In this document: in pieces, positions 1 to 9,855 of the stretch
Position numbering within the stretch: position 1 is the stretch's first letter
How the letters are laid out: the number at the start of each line of letters is the position of its first letter
From: Ricordea florida
Taxonomy: Eukaryota > Cnidaria > Anthozoa > Corallimorpharia > Ricordeidae
Length of the DNA stretch: 64,000 bases
Direction of reading: 5' to 3'
NCBI GenBank assembly: GCA_949710005.1
Contig: OX453272.1
Coordinates: 24,413,391 to 24,477,390, forward strand
The notes under the pieces: model-generated
Database searches by the model: none
What the model saw: only the letters and a program-made list of their open reading frames with translations
What the model was told of the DNA's origin: nothing
Program-made: the position numbers and the translations under genes

Positions 1-405
1 ACTTCAAACTCGTACCTCTGCAGCCTCAGTAACATTCGCTGCAGCCTCTTTGGGGCACTAAGAAGACTCTTTTTAAATATTGTTTCGAGAGGCTGGTGGT
101 CTGTCTCGACGAACACCATTCTTCCATATAAATAGGTTTCAAGCGTCAGACCCGATGCATGTAAGTAGTGTAGCGGTTCTCAGCGATTTGTTGGCATCCG
201 GGTTGTCATGGTCTTTCAGTCGTGCAGCTATTTCATAGTTACTCCAGGCTCGGTGAAACTTTTTCCAGTTGGTCGACAGATTGCCGGTGAGCTCTAATCT
301 CGATGGTAGTGGAATGTTTATAGGAATCTGAATAAAATTTGGTCGCTCGGGGACCCCTGACGCCTCTGGCGAGGCGCCGGAACCGACTTCTGGTTTCGGT
401 GGCAT
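1..405 (-). pseudogene. Fused gag N-terminus and RNase H remnant of Gypsy polyprotein
   Basis: The minus-strand frame from 405 starts with Met and contains LELTGNLSTNWKKFHRAW and then TLLTCIGSDA, the typical N-terminus of a class of Gypsy gag proteins that are abundant in invertebrate genomes. A stop lies at 139-141. Directly downstream the same strand encodes ETDHQPLETIF followed by RLQRMLLRLQRY, which belongs to the RNase H domain near the end of pol. The whole gag body, protease and RT are therefore missing. The junction at about 138/139 is either one large deletion or recombination between two copies. Non-functional as read. Confidence 0.75.
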
Positions 406-666
406 TTAGTTCTGACGGTACGATATTTTTGCGGAGAAATGTTGTCAAGAAGAGAAAAAAAAAACGTACGAAACGTTTTCCCTTACCGTGTACTTTCTTT
501 AGCCGGTAAGAAGTCGAATAGGGTTCTTCGCAATTCCTTAGCGAGTCAATGAATCACCACGTGGTCACGAGAGCAAACCACACTGAATCGCGTTTGTGTT
601 GATCCGATTCTTGTCAAATTCTCGATAACAGTAGATGGAAGTTGTGGGATCCCACTCCTGACACCA

Positions 667-869
667 TGTGTCGTTGTCTGTGCCGTGCAAGTGACAAAGG
701 ACACCGAAGATCTGCTTAACACAACGTTTAATAGTTCCTGTATCTCAGAGCAGACGACAAGTGAAAACACTGGCATACGGGACCTTAGGGCGGCTGGTGC
801 CCAGGACATAGCGGCTATTCTATATTTATATGTATATATAGATATATGTTGTAAAGCAACATTGTCACA
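667..869 (-). repeat. 5' LTR of the left-edge Gypsy element
   Basis: The inner edge is fixed by the primer-binding site that abuts position 667; the LTR ends in CA there on the minus strand. The outer edge is less certain and lies at 861 (TGTTGC start) or 869 (TGTGAC start). A TATA-rich stretch at 820-845 could be the LTR promoter. No second LTR is inside the window to confirm the ends. Confidence 0.6.
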
Positions 870-1130
870 GCCACCTGCCTTATAACTGATGCCTAATGTA
901 GTCAGATGATTGGCATCATGTACTCACTGTACGTTTATTTCGAAAAGCTACTCAGCTCCCTGGTCACTTTTATGTTGTGATTATAGATTATTAAGATTGT
1001 CTTCAAAGTTCATTCAGTCACAACTATGACAAAACTCTTCGTTAATTTTAAAATTATTTCTTTTTTATCTCATCTGACTTCTCTATTTTGTAAACGTATC
1101 CACGACTTCACCATAGTCCTACTTTGATTC
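870..1130. repeat. Dispersed repeat, copy 1 (second copy at 51926-52171)
   Basis: From GCCACCTGCCTTATAAC to TCCTACTTTGATTC this segment matches 51926-52171 in the same orientation, with scattered substitutions and small indels (roughly 85-90 percent by eye). It starts right at the outer edge of the Gypsy LTR. There is no coding potential. It may be a fragment of a larger element, since the flanks of the two copies differ. Confidence 0.8.
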
Positions 1131-1591
1131 TTTGCTTCTTTGCTTGACGTAATTGCGTTTCAGTATCTGCTGTGGTTGCTTGCAACTTGCTCACTTTCCT
1201 TCTACTTTTTACTCTAGCATTCCTTAGATTTCCCTTATGTGTTCTGCGCTGTGCATAAACTTAAGCTTCGATTAACTTGGAACACTCCTCAGATAAGATT
1301 TGGCAGCATCTCGAAATATTTTTGTCTTTCTAAATAGTTTGATTATTTGTAGGGTATTCTGGAAGGTTCTCTTTCACGTCTTCCTCTGAAATGCAAGGTT
1401 GAAACATACCTTAGCTGTGACCTCCTACACTTCATTTCATTTGAATGCAACTCATCAACGCTTGTTAATTTATCCGTTGTGTTACGTGGTGATCCCTGGT
1501 CGGTGCATTCATTTCTGTTTTTTTGCAAGCTAATCATTCTCTCAATTATCCTTACATGTCTGTTTGCGTTCGCCACATATTTTTTTATCAC
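1131..1591. other. AT-rich stretch, no feature recognised
   Basis: Short open frames only. I see no protein motif, terminal repeats or RNA gene here. Confidence 0.5.
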
Positions 1592-1830
1592 TCATGGTAG
1601 ATTTGTTTGAATTTGCCGTAGATTTCTTTACCTTTAAGGTTGGTTTGTTCATCTTTAGCGTGGATTTGGTTGTCTTTGGCGTGGATTTGTACGTCTGACT
1701 CTCGCATTCCTTTACACTTGGCGAATATTTGTACGTACCTGGAGTTGATTGGTCGTCCCTGTAAACTCGTTCGCGTCCGCACAGTATTTGGAGTACATAT
1801 CCTTGTACTTAGCGTAGATTTGCCTAAGTC
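1592..1830. repeat. Degenerate 21-bp tandem repeat array
   Basis: Units of 21 bp start with GTAGATTT or GTGGATTT, for example GTGGATTTGGTTGTCTTTGGC followed by GTGGATTTGTACGTC. About five units are clear from 1592 to 1700, and weaker ones continue to 1830. On the minus strand the array reads as a heptapeptide repeat of the type QIHAKDx. The array stops exactly at the target duplication of the LINE, so before the LINE inserted it was continuous with the repeat now at 9509-9855. Confidence 0.75.
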
Positions 1831-2136
1831 TCTTTTTTTTTTTAACTTTTTTTTATTACTTACAGTCCTACATAACATTACACTGATTACACTATTTACA
1901 AAATACATACGTTACTTACGTTTACATTGCTTTCAGTACTTATTTCAGTGGTTATAATTTTTTTACTAGTAAAAAATGTATGCCTAACAGCCGCGCAACT
2001 GCTGATGGCATGTTTGATAATTAGTACTTTATACAAAGTTCTTTATTTATTAACAAGCCTATATGATTACTATTCAATACGTTCTAAAAAATCTAAACAC
2101 AAACACTAACAAGTTACTTTCCACATCTACAACAAC

Positions 2137-5100
2137 TTAAAAAGGAAAATTCTTCGTCCACTTCTTATAAAATGTAGGTAAGTTATTATTCTTAGTATAA
2201 ATGTATTTTTCTGTTTGGTATTTGATCTTGAATTTAAATCTAAAACTTTCAATACACGGAAGTAGATGTTTCCTTCTGCAGTCCCATAGATAAAGTTTAC
2301 CAATTAATATTAAATAATTTAGTAAGGGACATGACGATGAATCTATGCTACCAATGATGATGTCCTGCAAGTTGAGAACTTTGTTTTGTTTTGTGATAGC
2401 AAAGACGTATTGCTCGCAATCTTTCCAGAATAAACTCGAGTGCGGACAATTGAAGAAAAAGTGGTGTAATGTTTCAGGTTCGAAGTTACAAAAAGTGCAT
2501 TTATCCTGCTCAATGTAGCCAATTTTTTGTAATTTTGTATTAGTATAAAGTATAGAATTTAAGACCTTGTACTGAAAGGCCTTAACATAAGGTTCAAGGG
2601 CCACTGTATGGGGGGGATTGTAAACAAGTTTCAAGTCATCTTCGGATAATTTAAAATCGCGTTTCAGTTGATGTGCATGGTTCGGAAGTTGGGCTTTATT
2701 ACTAACAATCAAGGAGTAATAATCTTTTGCTTTGTTTTTCGTGATGTCAAAAATATTTCCGTTATGTTTGAAGATAGGATCACCTTTAGTGGGACCACAA
2801 ATCTTCTTTAAACTGAGTGGTATCGCATGTCTAAGTCCAATCCATGTAAGAAAATTGACCTTTTTTAATTCTTTACTTATTACGTTGTAGGATTCGATAT
2901 TGCTAAGATTGAATAAAAGATCACTGACAGAATATATTCCAAAGTCGAAAAATGTCTTGTAGAAAACTGGTTTTCCATTTATTCTTATATCCTTATTATT
3001 CCAAATTACAGAAGACCAGTCTTTCTGGTCTGCAAAATCATTGCGGAATTGTGACCACCACTGTAAAAGCTCTTTATAAAAAAGTGATGTTATAGAGAGA
3101 TCATCTATATTATAATTGCAGCTGAAAATTAAAGGGCCTCCTAACTCTTTTAAGAGGAACATGAAATAGGTCTTCCACGTAGCACTATTATTGCTAAAGA
3201 TTCGCTTTAACCATGCAAGTCTTAAGGCTTTGATTAAACTATCTACATCTATCATTTTTATACCACCTGCTTCGTAATCATTGATGGCGGATTGCCTTGT
3301 CACCTTGTCCTTTCCACTCCATAAAAAATTGTAAATTATATGATTCACTTTTTTGATAATTTGGGAAGGAGTTGGAAGTAATGAAGACGTATAGACCAAT
3401 TTAGAAATCAGCTGAAATTTAATTATAGCTACCTTCCCGTAAACAGAGAGCCCTCTAGAAGACCAAATGTTGGTAAGCTTCTTCATACTATCAATTTTTT
3501 CTTGAAAGTTCTTCTCATAAAGTAACCTCTGATCATAAGTGAAGAAAACACCTAAGGCTTTAATTGGTTCACTTGGCCATTTTATTCCAAGTGGTTTCAT
3601 ATCGTTGTCTTTTAGAGACCCCATCCAAAAGCCCTCAGTTTTTGAGTTGTTAACCTCTAGGCCGCTGAGCGATTTAAAAAACTCAAGCTGCTGAAATAAA
3701 ATTTGAGCCGAATTTAGATCTGAAAGAACTGCCGTTGTATCATCCGCATATTGGAGAAGTTTAGTTTCCTCCTGTCCAATTTTTACTCCTTTAATTTCTC
3801 TATTTTCGCGAATAGCTATTGCTAACGTCTCAACTGCAAGAAGAAAAAGATACGGGGATAGCGGGTCTCCTTGTCTCACACCCTGCTCCAGCATAAAATA
3901 ATCCGATGCTATTCCATCATTTATCACGCAGCTCTGAATATTAGTATAGAACATTTTTACAAAACGAATAAAATCCGAGCCAAAATTGAATGCTTCCAGA
4001 CAATTGAAGAGATGATTCCATTCTAAAGTGTCAAACGCTTTTTTAAAGTCAATAAAAATCAAGATACCGGGATTATTCTGGCTATCTGTAGATTCCATTA
4101 TATCAAAAATCGATCGAACTGTCTCTCCAGTGTAACGATCTTTAACATAACCTGTTTGATTGTGATGGATAATACTTGGCAACACTTTTTTTTTTCTTGC
4201 TGCGATTACTTTTGATATAATTTTGGCGTCAACATTAATGAGAGAAATAGGCCTCCAGTTTTCAATAAGTGTTCGATCTTTTCCTTGTTTTTCAATTAAA
4301 GTGATGACCGCTTTCTTTTGAGAGCTGGACATTTCGCCGTATTTGTAGGACTCTTTTACACATTTCCTAAAAGAGTCACTAATAAGATCCCAACAAACTT
4401 TGTAGAATTCGATAGGAATTCCGTCATTGCCTGGCGACTTGTTATTTTGAAAACTATCCAGGACGGCTTTTAATTCCTCAAGAGATATTTCACCTTCGCA
4501 AAGTTGTTTTTGCTCCTCCGACAACAGAGGAATATTAAGATTGCCTAAAAATGTTTTAACAGCTTCCTGATTTGTATCAGAAAGTTTTGATTTGTAGAGG
4601 TCATTGTAAAAGCGTTTTTCTTCATTGAGTATATTGAACGGGTCGGTCGTTATTACGCCACTTACAACCAGCTTTCTTATATGTTTTTTGACGTGATTCC
4701 GCTTTTCTAAATTTAAAAAATATTTTGTGCTTCGCTCTCCGTGTTCGTGCCACCGAGCCCTTGCGCGAATGATAATACCTTTTGTTTTTTTTTTCATAAA
4801 ACAGCTCGAGCGTTTCTTTTGCTTCGTTTTGCAAACGGTTTTGGTTCAAAGCACTAGGGTTGTTTTCGTATAATTTTGCTGCTACGTCATATTCATTTTG
4901 TAAGGTCCATTCCCTTTCATTTTTACCTTTGGCTTTTCTTTTGGAATAATCGATTGCATGGTTTCGTATATTATACTTCAGCCAGTCCCAGACACTGCGA
5001 TTATCTGACAGCTCATTCATGCCAGTTGTCTTCCATTGAGGGATTCTTAATTTCAGATCTTCAAGATAAACTTCATCCTCTAGCAGAGAGACATTCATTT

Positions 5101-5431
5101 TCCAAAAACCAGAGCCTTTTACATATTGATCAAGTTTAGTTAAAACAAGATCGATTGCTGCATGATCTGTTTTGATTGCGTGGATGATATCGGTTGATTT
5201 GACAAAGTCCTGGAGATTGGTAGACACAAGCCAGTAGTCTAAACGGCAAAATACTTGAGGCGATTTTTGGCTCCAAGTATAACTAGACGTATGAGGGTGT
5301 TTAATTCTCCATATATCTTTTAGATCTAATTCGTTTTGTAAACATTCAATACTATCTATCACCACTTTCCTAGGTAACATTACACCTCCTTTTTTGTCAA
5401 GTTTGGGATTAAAAGGACAATTGAAATCGAC
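2137..5431 (-). pseudogene. LINE ORF2, C-terminal part: end of APE endonuclease, reverse transcriptase, zinc finger
   Basis: ORF2 of an L1/Tx1-type LINE carries out target-primed reverse transcription. The upstream piece (5431 to about 4790) holds the second half of the endonuclease (SYTW, CRLDYWLVS, DHAAIDL) and a basic linker. Translation then shifts by one base in a run of T at about 4788-4797 into the long 886-codon frame. That frame has the RT core motifs NWRPISLIN, FIDFKKAFDTLEW, GVRQGDPLSPYLFLL and YADDTTAVL, and near the C-terminus a CCHC motif, CTFCNFEPETLHHFFFNCP, typical of L1/Tx1 ORF2. The frame is broken by the homopolymer shift and by the hAT insertion at 5432. The RT frame itself is open to its stop at 2137. 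Confidence 0.9.
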
Positions 5432-7894
5432 CAGGGGCGGATCCAGAGTAGTTCAAGTGATTTCCAGAAATCACTCAAATGTTTCCAAATCTGGGTTTGT
5501 TATTTCTATGGTTGTTTCTTGAAGCTCAAGAAATCAATTATCCTTCTTGTTGCAGTGTTTATTATGAAATAAAACAAAGAAAAAAATCGTCGAATCTCGT
5601 TTTACCGTCGATTACACAGCAAACCCAGTCTATTCCGAACGAATTTGACGAATCTCCGTTCGCGCGCTTTCGTCTTTTGTCGAGACTTCGGAGAACAACA
5701 CGAAAAAATTCGTGGGCACGACCGGACAAAATTTGTACGCAGTGGGTGGGAGTGGTTAGTTTATCGATCTTTCCACAAATCACTCAAAACCCTCCTCTAT
5801 TGGCCAGAATCACTCGCATTGTCTTGCGAACTACTCAAACTCGGTTGTGATTGGCTATCCAGGACGCAAACTACCGTGCAAACTACTGACAATCGTATAT
5901 AAAGGGAAGCCTCTCCCCGAAAGTCCCTTGTTTGTTCTTGCTCCGATCAAACTTGCTACGGAAGGAAGACAAGGAAAATTTTAATTATAAATGATGGTTC
6001 GAGGCGATCCAGTTTGTCGGAAGGAGGACTGTCCACAGTATGATGTTGGTTTGGTTTTCAAGGAAATCAACTCATATTCGGACCAGGACAAGTTCATAGA
6101 GAATGTGTGGAAACCAGGTGAGCTATTTGATTTCCCAGCGTCAGTGGAATGTTCGAATTGTAGCCGTCATTTTGTGCGGAGCTGGCCGAAAAGATTTCCC
6201 TGGCTAGCATACTCTAAATATGTCGATGGTGCATTTTGTTTACCGTGTGTTTGTTTTGGAGTCCAGTGTGGGCGAAATACGAATAAACTAGACAAATTGT
6301 TCAAGTCTCCACTCACACTTTGGACGCCCGCCGTTTCACGTTTTACCAAACACGCCAGCGGGAAATGTGAGATGCATAATTTTGCAGTGATCGCAGTGGA
6401 GAATTTTCTGAGAAACATGAGAAGAGAAGCGGTTCCAATTGATCAGGATCAATTTACTTCAACAGCAAATCAATAGAAATCGCGAAATTCTGAAATCCCT
6501 TTTTAAAACAATAATTTTCTGCGGAAAAAAACAACATAGCCCTAAGAGGTACACGAGATTATGATCGAGGAAATGGGAGTCTTTCCGGTAATTTCCATGC
6601 ACTGTTAGAAGCGGCGACCAAACACTAAAACATCACATGGAAACCGCTCCCAGAAATGTGACTTATATTTCTAAAACCATTCAAAATGAGATGATTACAA
6701 CTGTGGGTGCTATCATAGTGAATAATTTGTCACAGGAAATCAGAGACAGCAAATATTTTTCTATTATGTCTGACGAAGCAGCTGACATATCAAATAAACA
6801 AAACCTTTCAGTGGTGATCAGATTTCTCGACTCGACCAAAACAGTCAGAGAAGAGTTTGTAGGATTCTACCTTTGTGAGGATATACTATACTTCTTAAAT
6901 TCTGATCACTATTCCCATTTCATCGGCATCTTGCGAAAGGTCCATTTCAACCCTCCGAAATCTGAAGACGTATTTGAGAAGTACAATGGTCCAGGATAGA
7001 CTGAATGGATTAGCACTGATGCATGCCCATAGTCGGCATAGGGAAATGGAATTAGATCTTGAACAAATTATAGATTTATTTCCTAATTTACATCCCAGAA
7101 GAATGAGAATGGAAAATATTTTGAATGAATAATTTTGTACCAGGCAGTCACTAGTGTTTCTAGAGTACTTGTGAGTTATGTTCCATCTGGATGTAATCCT
7201 TAAACTGATGGAGAACAGTACAGATACATAACTGGTGTCTGTGGTACAATTGTATTAATACTTATATCTGGACAAAAAAGTCATTCTTCAATAGTTTTTA
7301 GAGTTATTTTTCCACTGACACTGGGTATTTGATAAGCTTAAATGGTTTTCACATATTCTCTCAGTCTGAGCTCATTGGACCACATCAATTTATACACTGA
7401 TCTAAAAGGCTGAAAAAGGCAAGTATGATTCCAACTTTTCAGTTTTGCGGATACATTTCCACAACAATGTTTCTTAATATTCACTAATAAATCCCTATTT
7501 TTTTTCCTCCATTCCCAGCTAACTGACCTGATTCCCATTGGAAAGTTATTGGCACCCCCACAAGCATCCAAGACAGCAATCCAGGGAGCAGATCTACTAC
7601 ATTTTCAAAAGTAGCGCTCAATCTTAATTCACATGCTAGACTCCTTAGACAAAAAAAATTTAATGTTATTCTGGTTTGTCTTTGTAAATACACAGAATTG
7701 ATTTTTTTGTACAGAATTGTGCCTTTCTGAGGAGGTACTGTTAATGTGTCTGAATGGCTTAAAGTGCTACACAACCGAATTGCATTCTAGGAGCACTAAA
7801 TTTCAAATTTTCTTGGGGGGGGGGGGGCATGCCCCCAAACCCCCTTAGTTAAGGTGCTGCAAATCACTCATGTAAAATCCTGGATCCGCCCCTG
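5432..7894 (+). mobile_element. hAT DNA transposon, internally deleted, inserted in the LINE endonuclease
   Basis: A perfect 15-bp terminal inverted repeat CAGGGGCGGATCCAG is at 5432-5446 and its complement is at 7880-7894. Sub-terminal AGTGATTT-type repeats follow on both sides. Flanks TCGAC and TCGCC suggest a 5-bp target duplication with one mismatch, shorter than the usual 8 bp of hAT. Removing the element and one duplicate restores the LINE reading frame across the site. The transposase inside is on the plus strand and lacks its core, so the copy is non-autonomous. A G-run and C-run at 7815-7850 form a local inverted repeat. Confidence 0.88.
5991..7132 (+). pseudogene. hAT transposase remnant with TTF-type zinc finger and DUF4371-like region
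   Basis: The first frame (5991-6476, 161 codons) has SVECSNCSRHFVRSWPKRF, GAFCLPCVCF and FTKHASGKCEMH, the cysteine/histidine pattern of the TTF zinc finger at the N-terminus of one hAT group. After frame breaks, 6637-6984 encodes IRDSKYFSIMSDEAADISNK, the DUF4371-like start of the catalytic domain. Translation then jumps to LNGLALMHAHSRH and FPNLHPRRMRMENIL (about 6985-7132), which resembles the end of hAT transposases. The central catalytic and dimerisation parts are missing. TATA-like TATAAAG at 5899 lies upstream of the start. Confidence 0.8.
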
Positions 7895-8325
7895 TCGCCC
7901 CCAATTATAATGTTCTCTTCACAATCCAGGTCTTCCATTTGTAAAGTTTTACGCAAGCAATTTAAAAATTTAGCAATGTTTTTATCTTTGTTTGGTGCGT
8001 AAATGTTAACTAACAAGTATACTTGGTCTTCAATTTCCACTTTCAAAATAATAAAACGCCCCATGGGATCTATGATGGATTCTTGGACTGAACAATTAAA
8101 ACCATTCCTAATCAACACCGCAACCCAACAGGAATTTGGGCTGCCGTGGGAGCAAAACATTGTACCACCCCATTCATTCTTCCATTGTTTCTCTGACTCA
8201 TCTTTTGAGTATGTTTCTTGCATAAAGATGATGTCTGCTTTTCTTTTACGACACCATGTAAACATCGCTCTTCTTTTGTGAAAATTATTTATGCCCCTCA
8301 CATTTAAAGAAATCAATTTAAACAA
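7895..8325 (-). pseudogene. LINE ORF2, N-terminal part: APE-type endonuclease
   Basis: Met at 8325 opens MFKLISLNVRGINNFHKRR, the canonical start of the apurinic-type endonuclease of L1/Tx1 LINEs. It is followed by DIIFMQETYSK, with the catalytic Glu, and VNIYAPN. The frame is cut at 7894 by the hAT terminal repeat and resumes at 5431. ORF2 starts 198 bp downstream of the ORF1 stop, as expected for a two-ORF LINE. Confidence 0.88.
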
Positions 8326-8523
8326 GTTTGCCTTAAAATAATTTTTCCATAATCAGGGACTGCAGTAGGATCCGTATGTATTTTCCTAGATAGAGTGAAC
8401 CACAGGTCGTTATCCTTTGCAAATGAGAAACACATAACTGACGAAACAGATTACATAAATATACATATATACTAAATAAGTAATTTATCATTTACGTACC
8501 TGTCTTTGAAAACCATTACTGGA

Positions 8524-9396
8524 TTAATATTCCAAGTCCTTCATAATATTACAATAGAGTGGGAGCTTCTTGGTTTCTTTTCCTCTGTATATTTCCCCGT
8601 TAATGATTAATTTATCAATGTTGAAAAACGCTCTTTTGTTAGCCTGTTTAACAATTTTTAAGACCGGGTACAACTTTTTGTGAATTTCATCTATTTCCTT
8701 AGGAAAGTCGCCTGAGACTCCAATCTTCGTTCCTTTCAAGTTTCTAAGAAATTTTTTTACAAATTCTTTGTCTTGAAAATGACTAAATCTTACAATTATC
8801 GGTCTCGGACGGTCCAATGATCTTTGACTTGAGGATTTCGTTGGAATTCTATGAACTCGCTCAAAGCATATAGCATTGACATCCTTGGTAGATATTTGCA
8901 TCTTGGAAATAAAAATATTTCTTACCAGATCTTCAGTGTCTTCCTCAAGTACCTCTTGGACATTGAAGATTTTCATATTTTCCCTCCGAGTATAGGCCTC
9001 CAATTTAATGTTTCGTCGTTTATAGGTTTCGAGTTCATCGTCGAGGGAGTCAATCTCATCAGTATTGTCATCAACAGCCTTAGTTGTTTTCTTCATTTCT
9101 CCCTTCAGGTATTCGACTTCTTTCTCGGCAAACTCTAAGGATGTTTTCAAACTTTTAACTGTTTCCTTCAGGCCACATAGTTGTTCTTTTAATACTTCAA
9201 TTTCGCCACACACCGTGAGAACTTTATCCAGTTTAGCGTTTATTTCGTCGAAACGGGCCGACGCATCATAGCCGCTTCCCCCGAGTTCCACGAGGTGTTC
9301 TTCATCTTCGGTTTGTGAACCACTTTCCCGCATCCGCTTTCGCCGGTCTCTACGGTCAGGGTCCGCGGAGGCGTCTTTGCCATCTTCTTTCCCCAT
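8524..9396 (-). CDS. LINE ORF1 protein (coiled coil, RRM-like, C-terminal domain)
   Basis: An intact 290-residue frame encodes the RNA-binding, trimerising ORF1p of an L1/Tx1-type LINE, which packages the element RNA. It opens with a charged region (about residues 1-45). A coiled coil (about 48-135) follows, with repeated Leu and Glu/Lys heptads such as EINAKLDKV and LKEQLCGLKETVKSL. An RRM-like part begins at ENMKIFNV (about 140), and the ERVHRIP motif (about 178) is typical of ORF1p. The C-terminal part is basic. The start at 9396 lies about 110 bp from the element's 5' end and has no competing upstream ATG in frame. It may still be translatable, although ORF2 is dead. Confidence 0.88.
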   Translation of the reverse strand: MGKEDGKDASADPDRRDRRKRMRESGSQTEDEEHLVELGGSGYDASARFDEINAKLDKVLTVCGEIEVLKEQLCGLKETVKSLKTSLEFAEKEVEYLKGEMKKTTKAVDDNTDEIDSLDDELETYKRRNIKLEAYTRRENMKIFNVQEVLEEDTEDLVRNIFISKMQISTKDVNAICFERVHRIPTKSSSQRSLDRPRPIIVRFSHFQDKEFVKKFLRNLKGTKIGVSGDFPKEIDEIHKKLYPVLKIVKQANKRAFFNIDKLIINGEIYRGKETKKLPLYCNIMKDLEY

Positions 9397-9508
9397 GATT
9401 TGTTAATCCATGACGGTTTTCGTATCGTAAAAGATTACATGAACATAACGAATTGATGGAGCTATCAAAGACACATCTTACCTCAACAAGGTGCACTGCG
9501 CAAAACTC

Positions 9509-9855
9509 GATTTGTCTAAGTCACTAAAAGAAGGAATGATCTACAATGAACTAGATGGAGATCTAAAATGTTCTCAAATGATCTTTAAGAATGATCTAGG
9601 ATGACCTCAATCTTTTAAATGCTTTTATAAGGCCTTCAACCAGTTACACAATGGTCTAGTGAACCCTGAAACATTCAACCCAAGTACAAGGACTTTTCCG
9701 ATCTATTATGAATTACAAAACACCAAAAAAAATCTTATCTAAAACATGCGAATCGAAACGAACGCATGTATACGCGTCATGCAATGTCAGTTTCTGAAGG
9801 CAGAAGGGTTGCGTGATGTCCAACCCAAAGAAGGCTATGCGGGTTTTGAGATACT
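9509..9855 (+). repeat. Long dispersed repeat, left copy of an inverted pair (partner 29590-29998)
   Basis: Read on the plus strand this matches the reverse complement of 29590-29998. Shared blocks are GTCACTAAAAGAAGGAA, GATCTACAATGAACTAGATG, GTTCTCAAATGA, GGCCTTCAACC with TTACACAATGGT, ATGCGAATCGAA and GTTGCGTGA with CCAACCCA. The family has many GATCAT/AGATCT words. The LINE inserted into its outer edge. No coding frame was seen. Confidence 0.8.

Larger units (their letters stand above)
1..869 (-). mobile_element. Gypsy-type LTR retrotransposon, 5' part, internally deleted, runs off the left edge
   Basis: On the minus strand the order is LTR (about 869-667), primer-binding site, gag start (405-139) and then directly an RNase H segment (138-1). 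The primer-binding site reads TGGTGTCAGGAGTGG immediately after the LTR (plus-strand 652-666), which is a common Gypsy-type PBS. Protease, reverse transcriptase and most of gag are absent between the gag start and RNase H, so this copy is deleted and cannot be autonomous. The other LTR would lie left of the window. The assignment rests on the PBS, the gag N-terminus and the RNase H motif. Confidence 0.75.
1831..9508 (-). mobile_element. Full-length Tx1/L1-type LINE with a nested hAT transposon
   Basis: The order on the minus strand is a short 5' UTR (9508-9397), ORF1 (9396-8524), ORF2 (8325-2137, interrupted by hAT) and a 3' UTR ending in a poly-A tail, seen as poly-T at 1832-1854. A target-site duplication of 14 bp flanks it: GATTTGCCTAAGTC at 1817-1830 and GATTTGTCTAAGTC at 9509-9522 (13 of 14 match). 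Removing the hAT leaves about 5.2 kb, a normal length for a complete two-ORF LINE of this group. One mismatch in the duplication and one frameshift suggest moderate age. Confidence 0.88.

Noticed and set aside
1343..1591. 82-codon minus-strand frame beside the 21-bp array
   Set aside because: No motif, low-complexity context, and it ends without relation to splice or element signals.
5641..5990. Alternative gene start for the hAT transposase in overlapping frames at 5479-5902
   Set aside because: Frames on both strands there lack motifs; the zinc-finger frame starts at 5991 after a TATA-like box at 5899.
7338..7774. Minus-strand frames in the 3' part of the hAT element
   Set aside because: No similarity to any transposase part; the coding strand of the hAT is plus.
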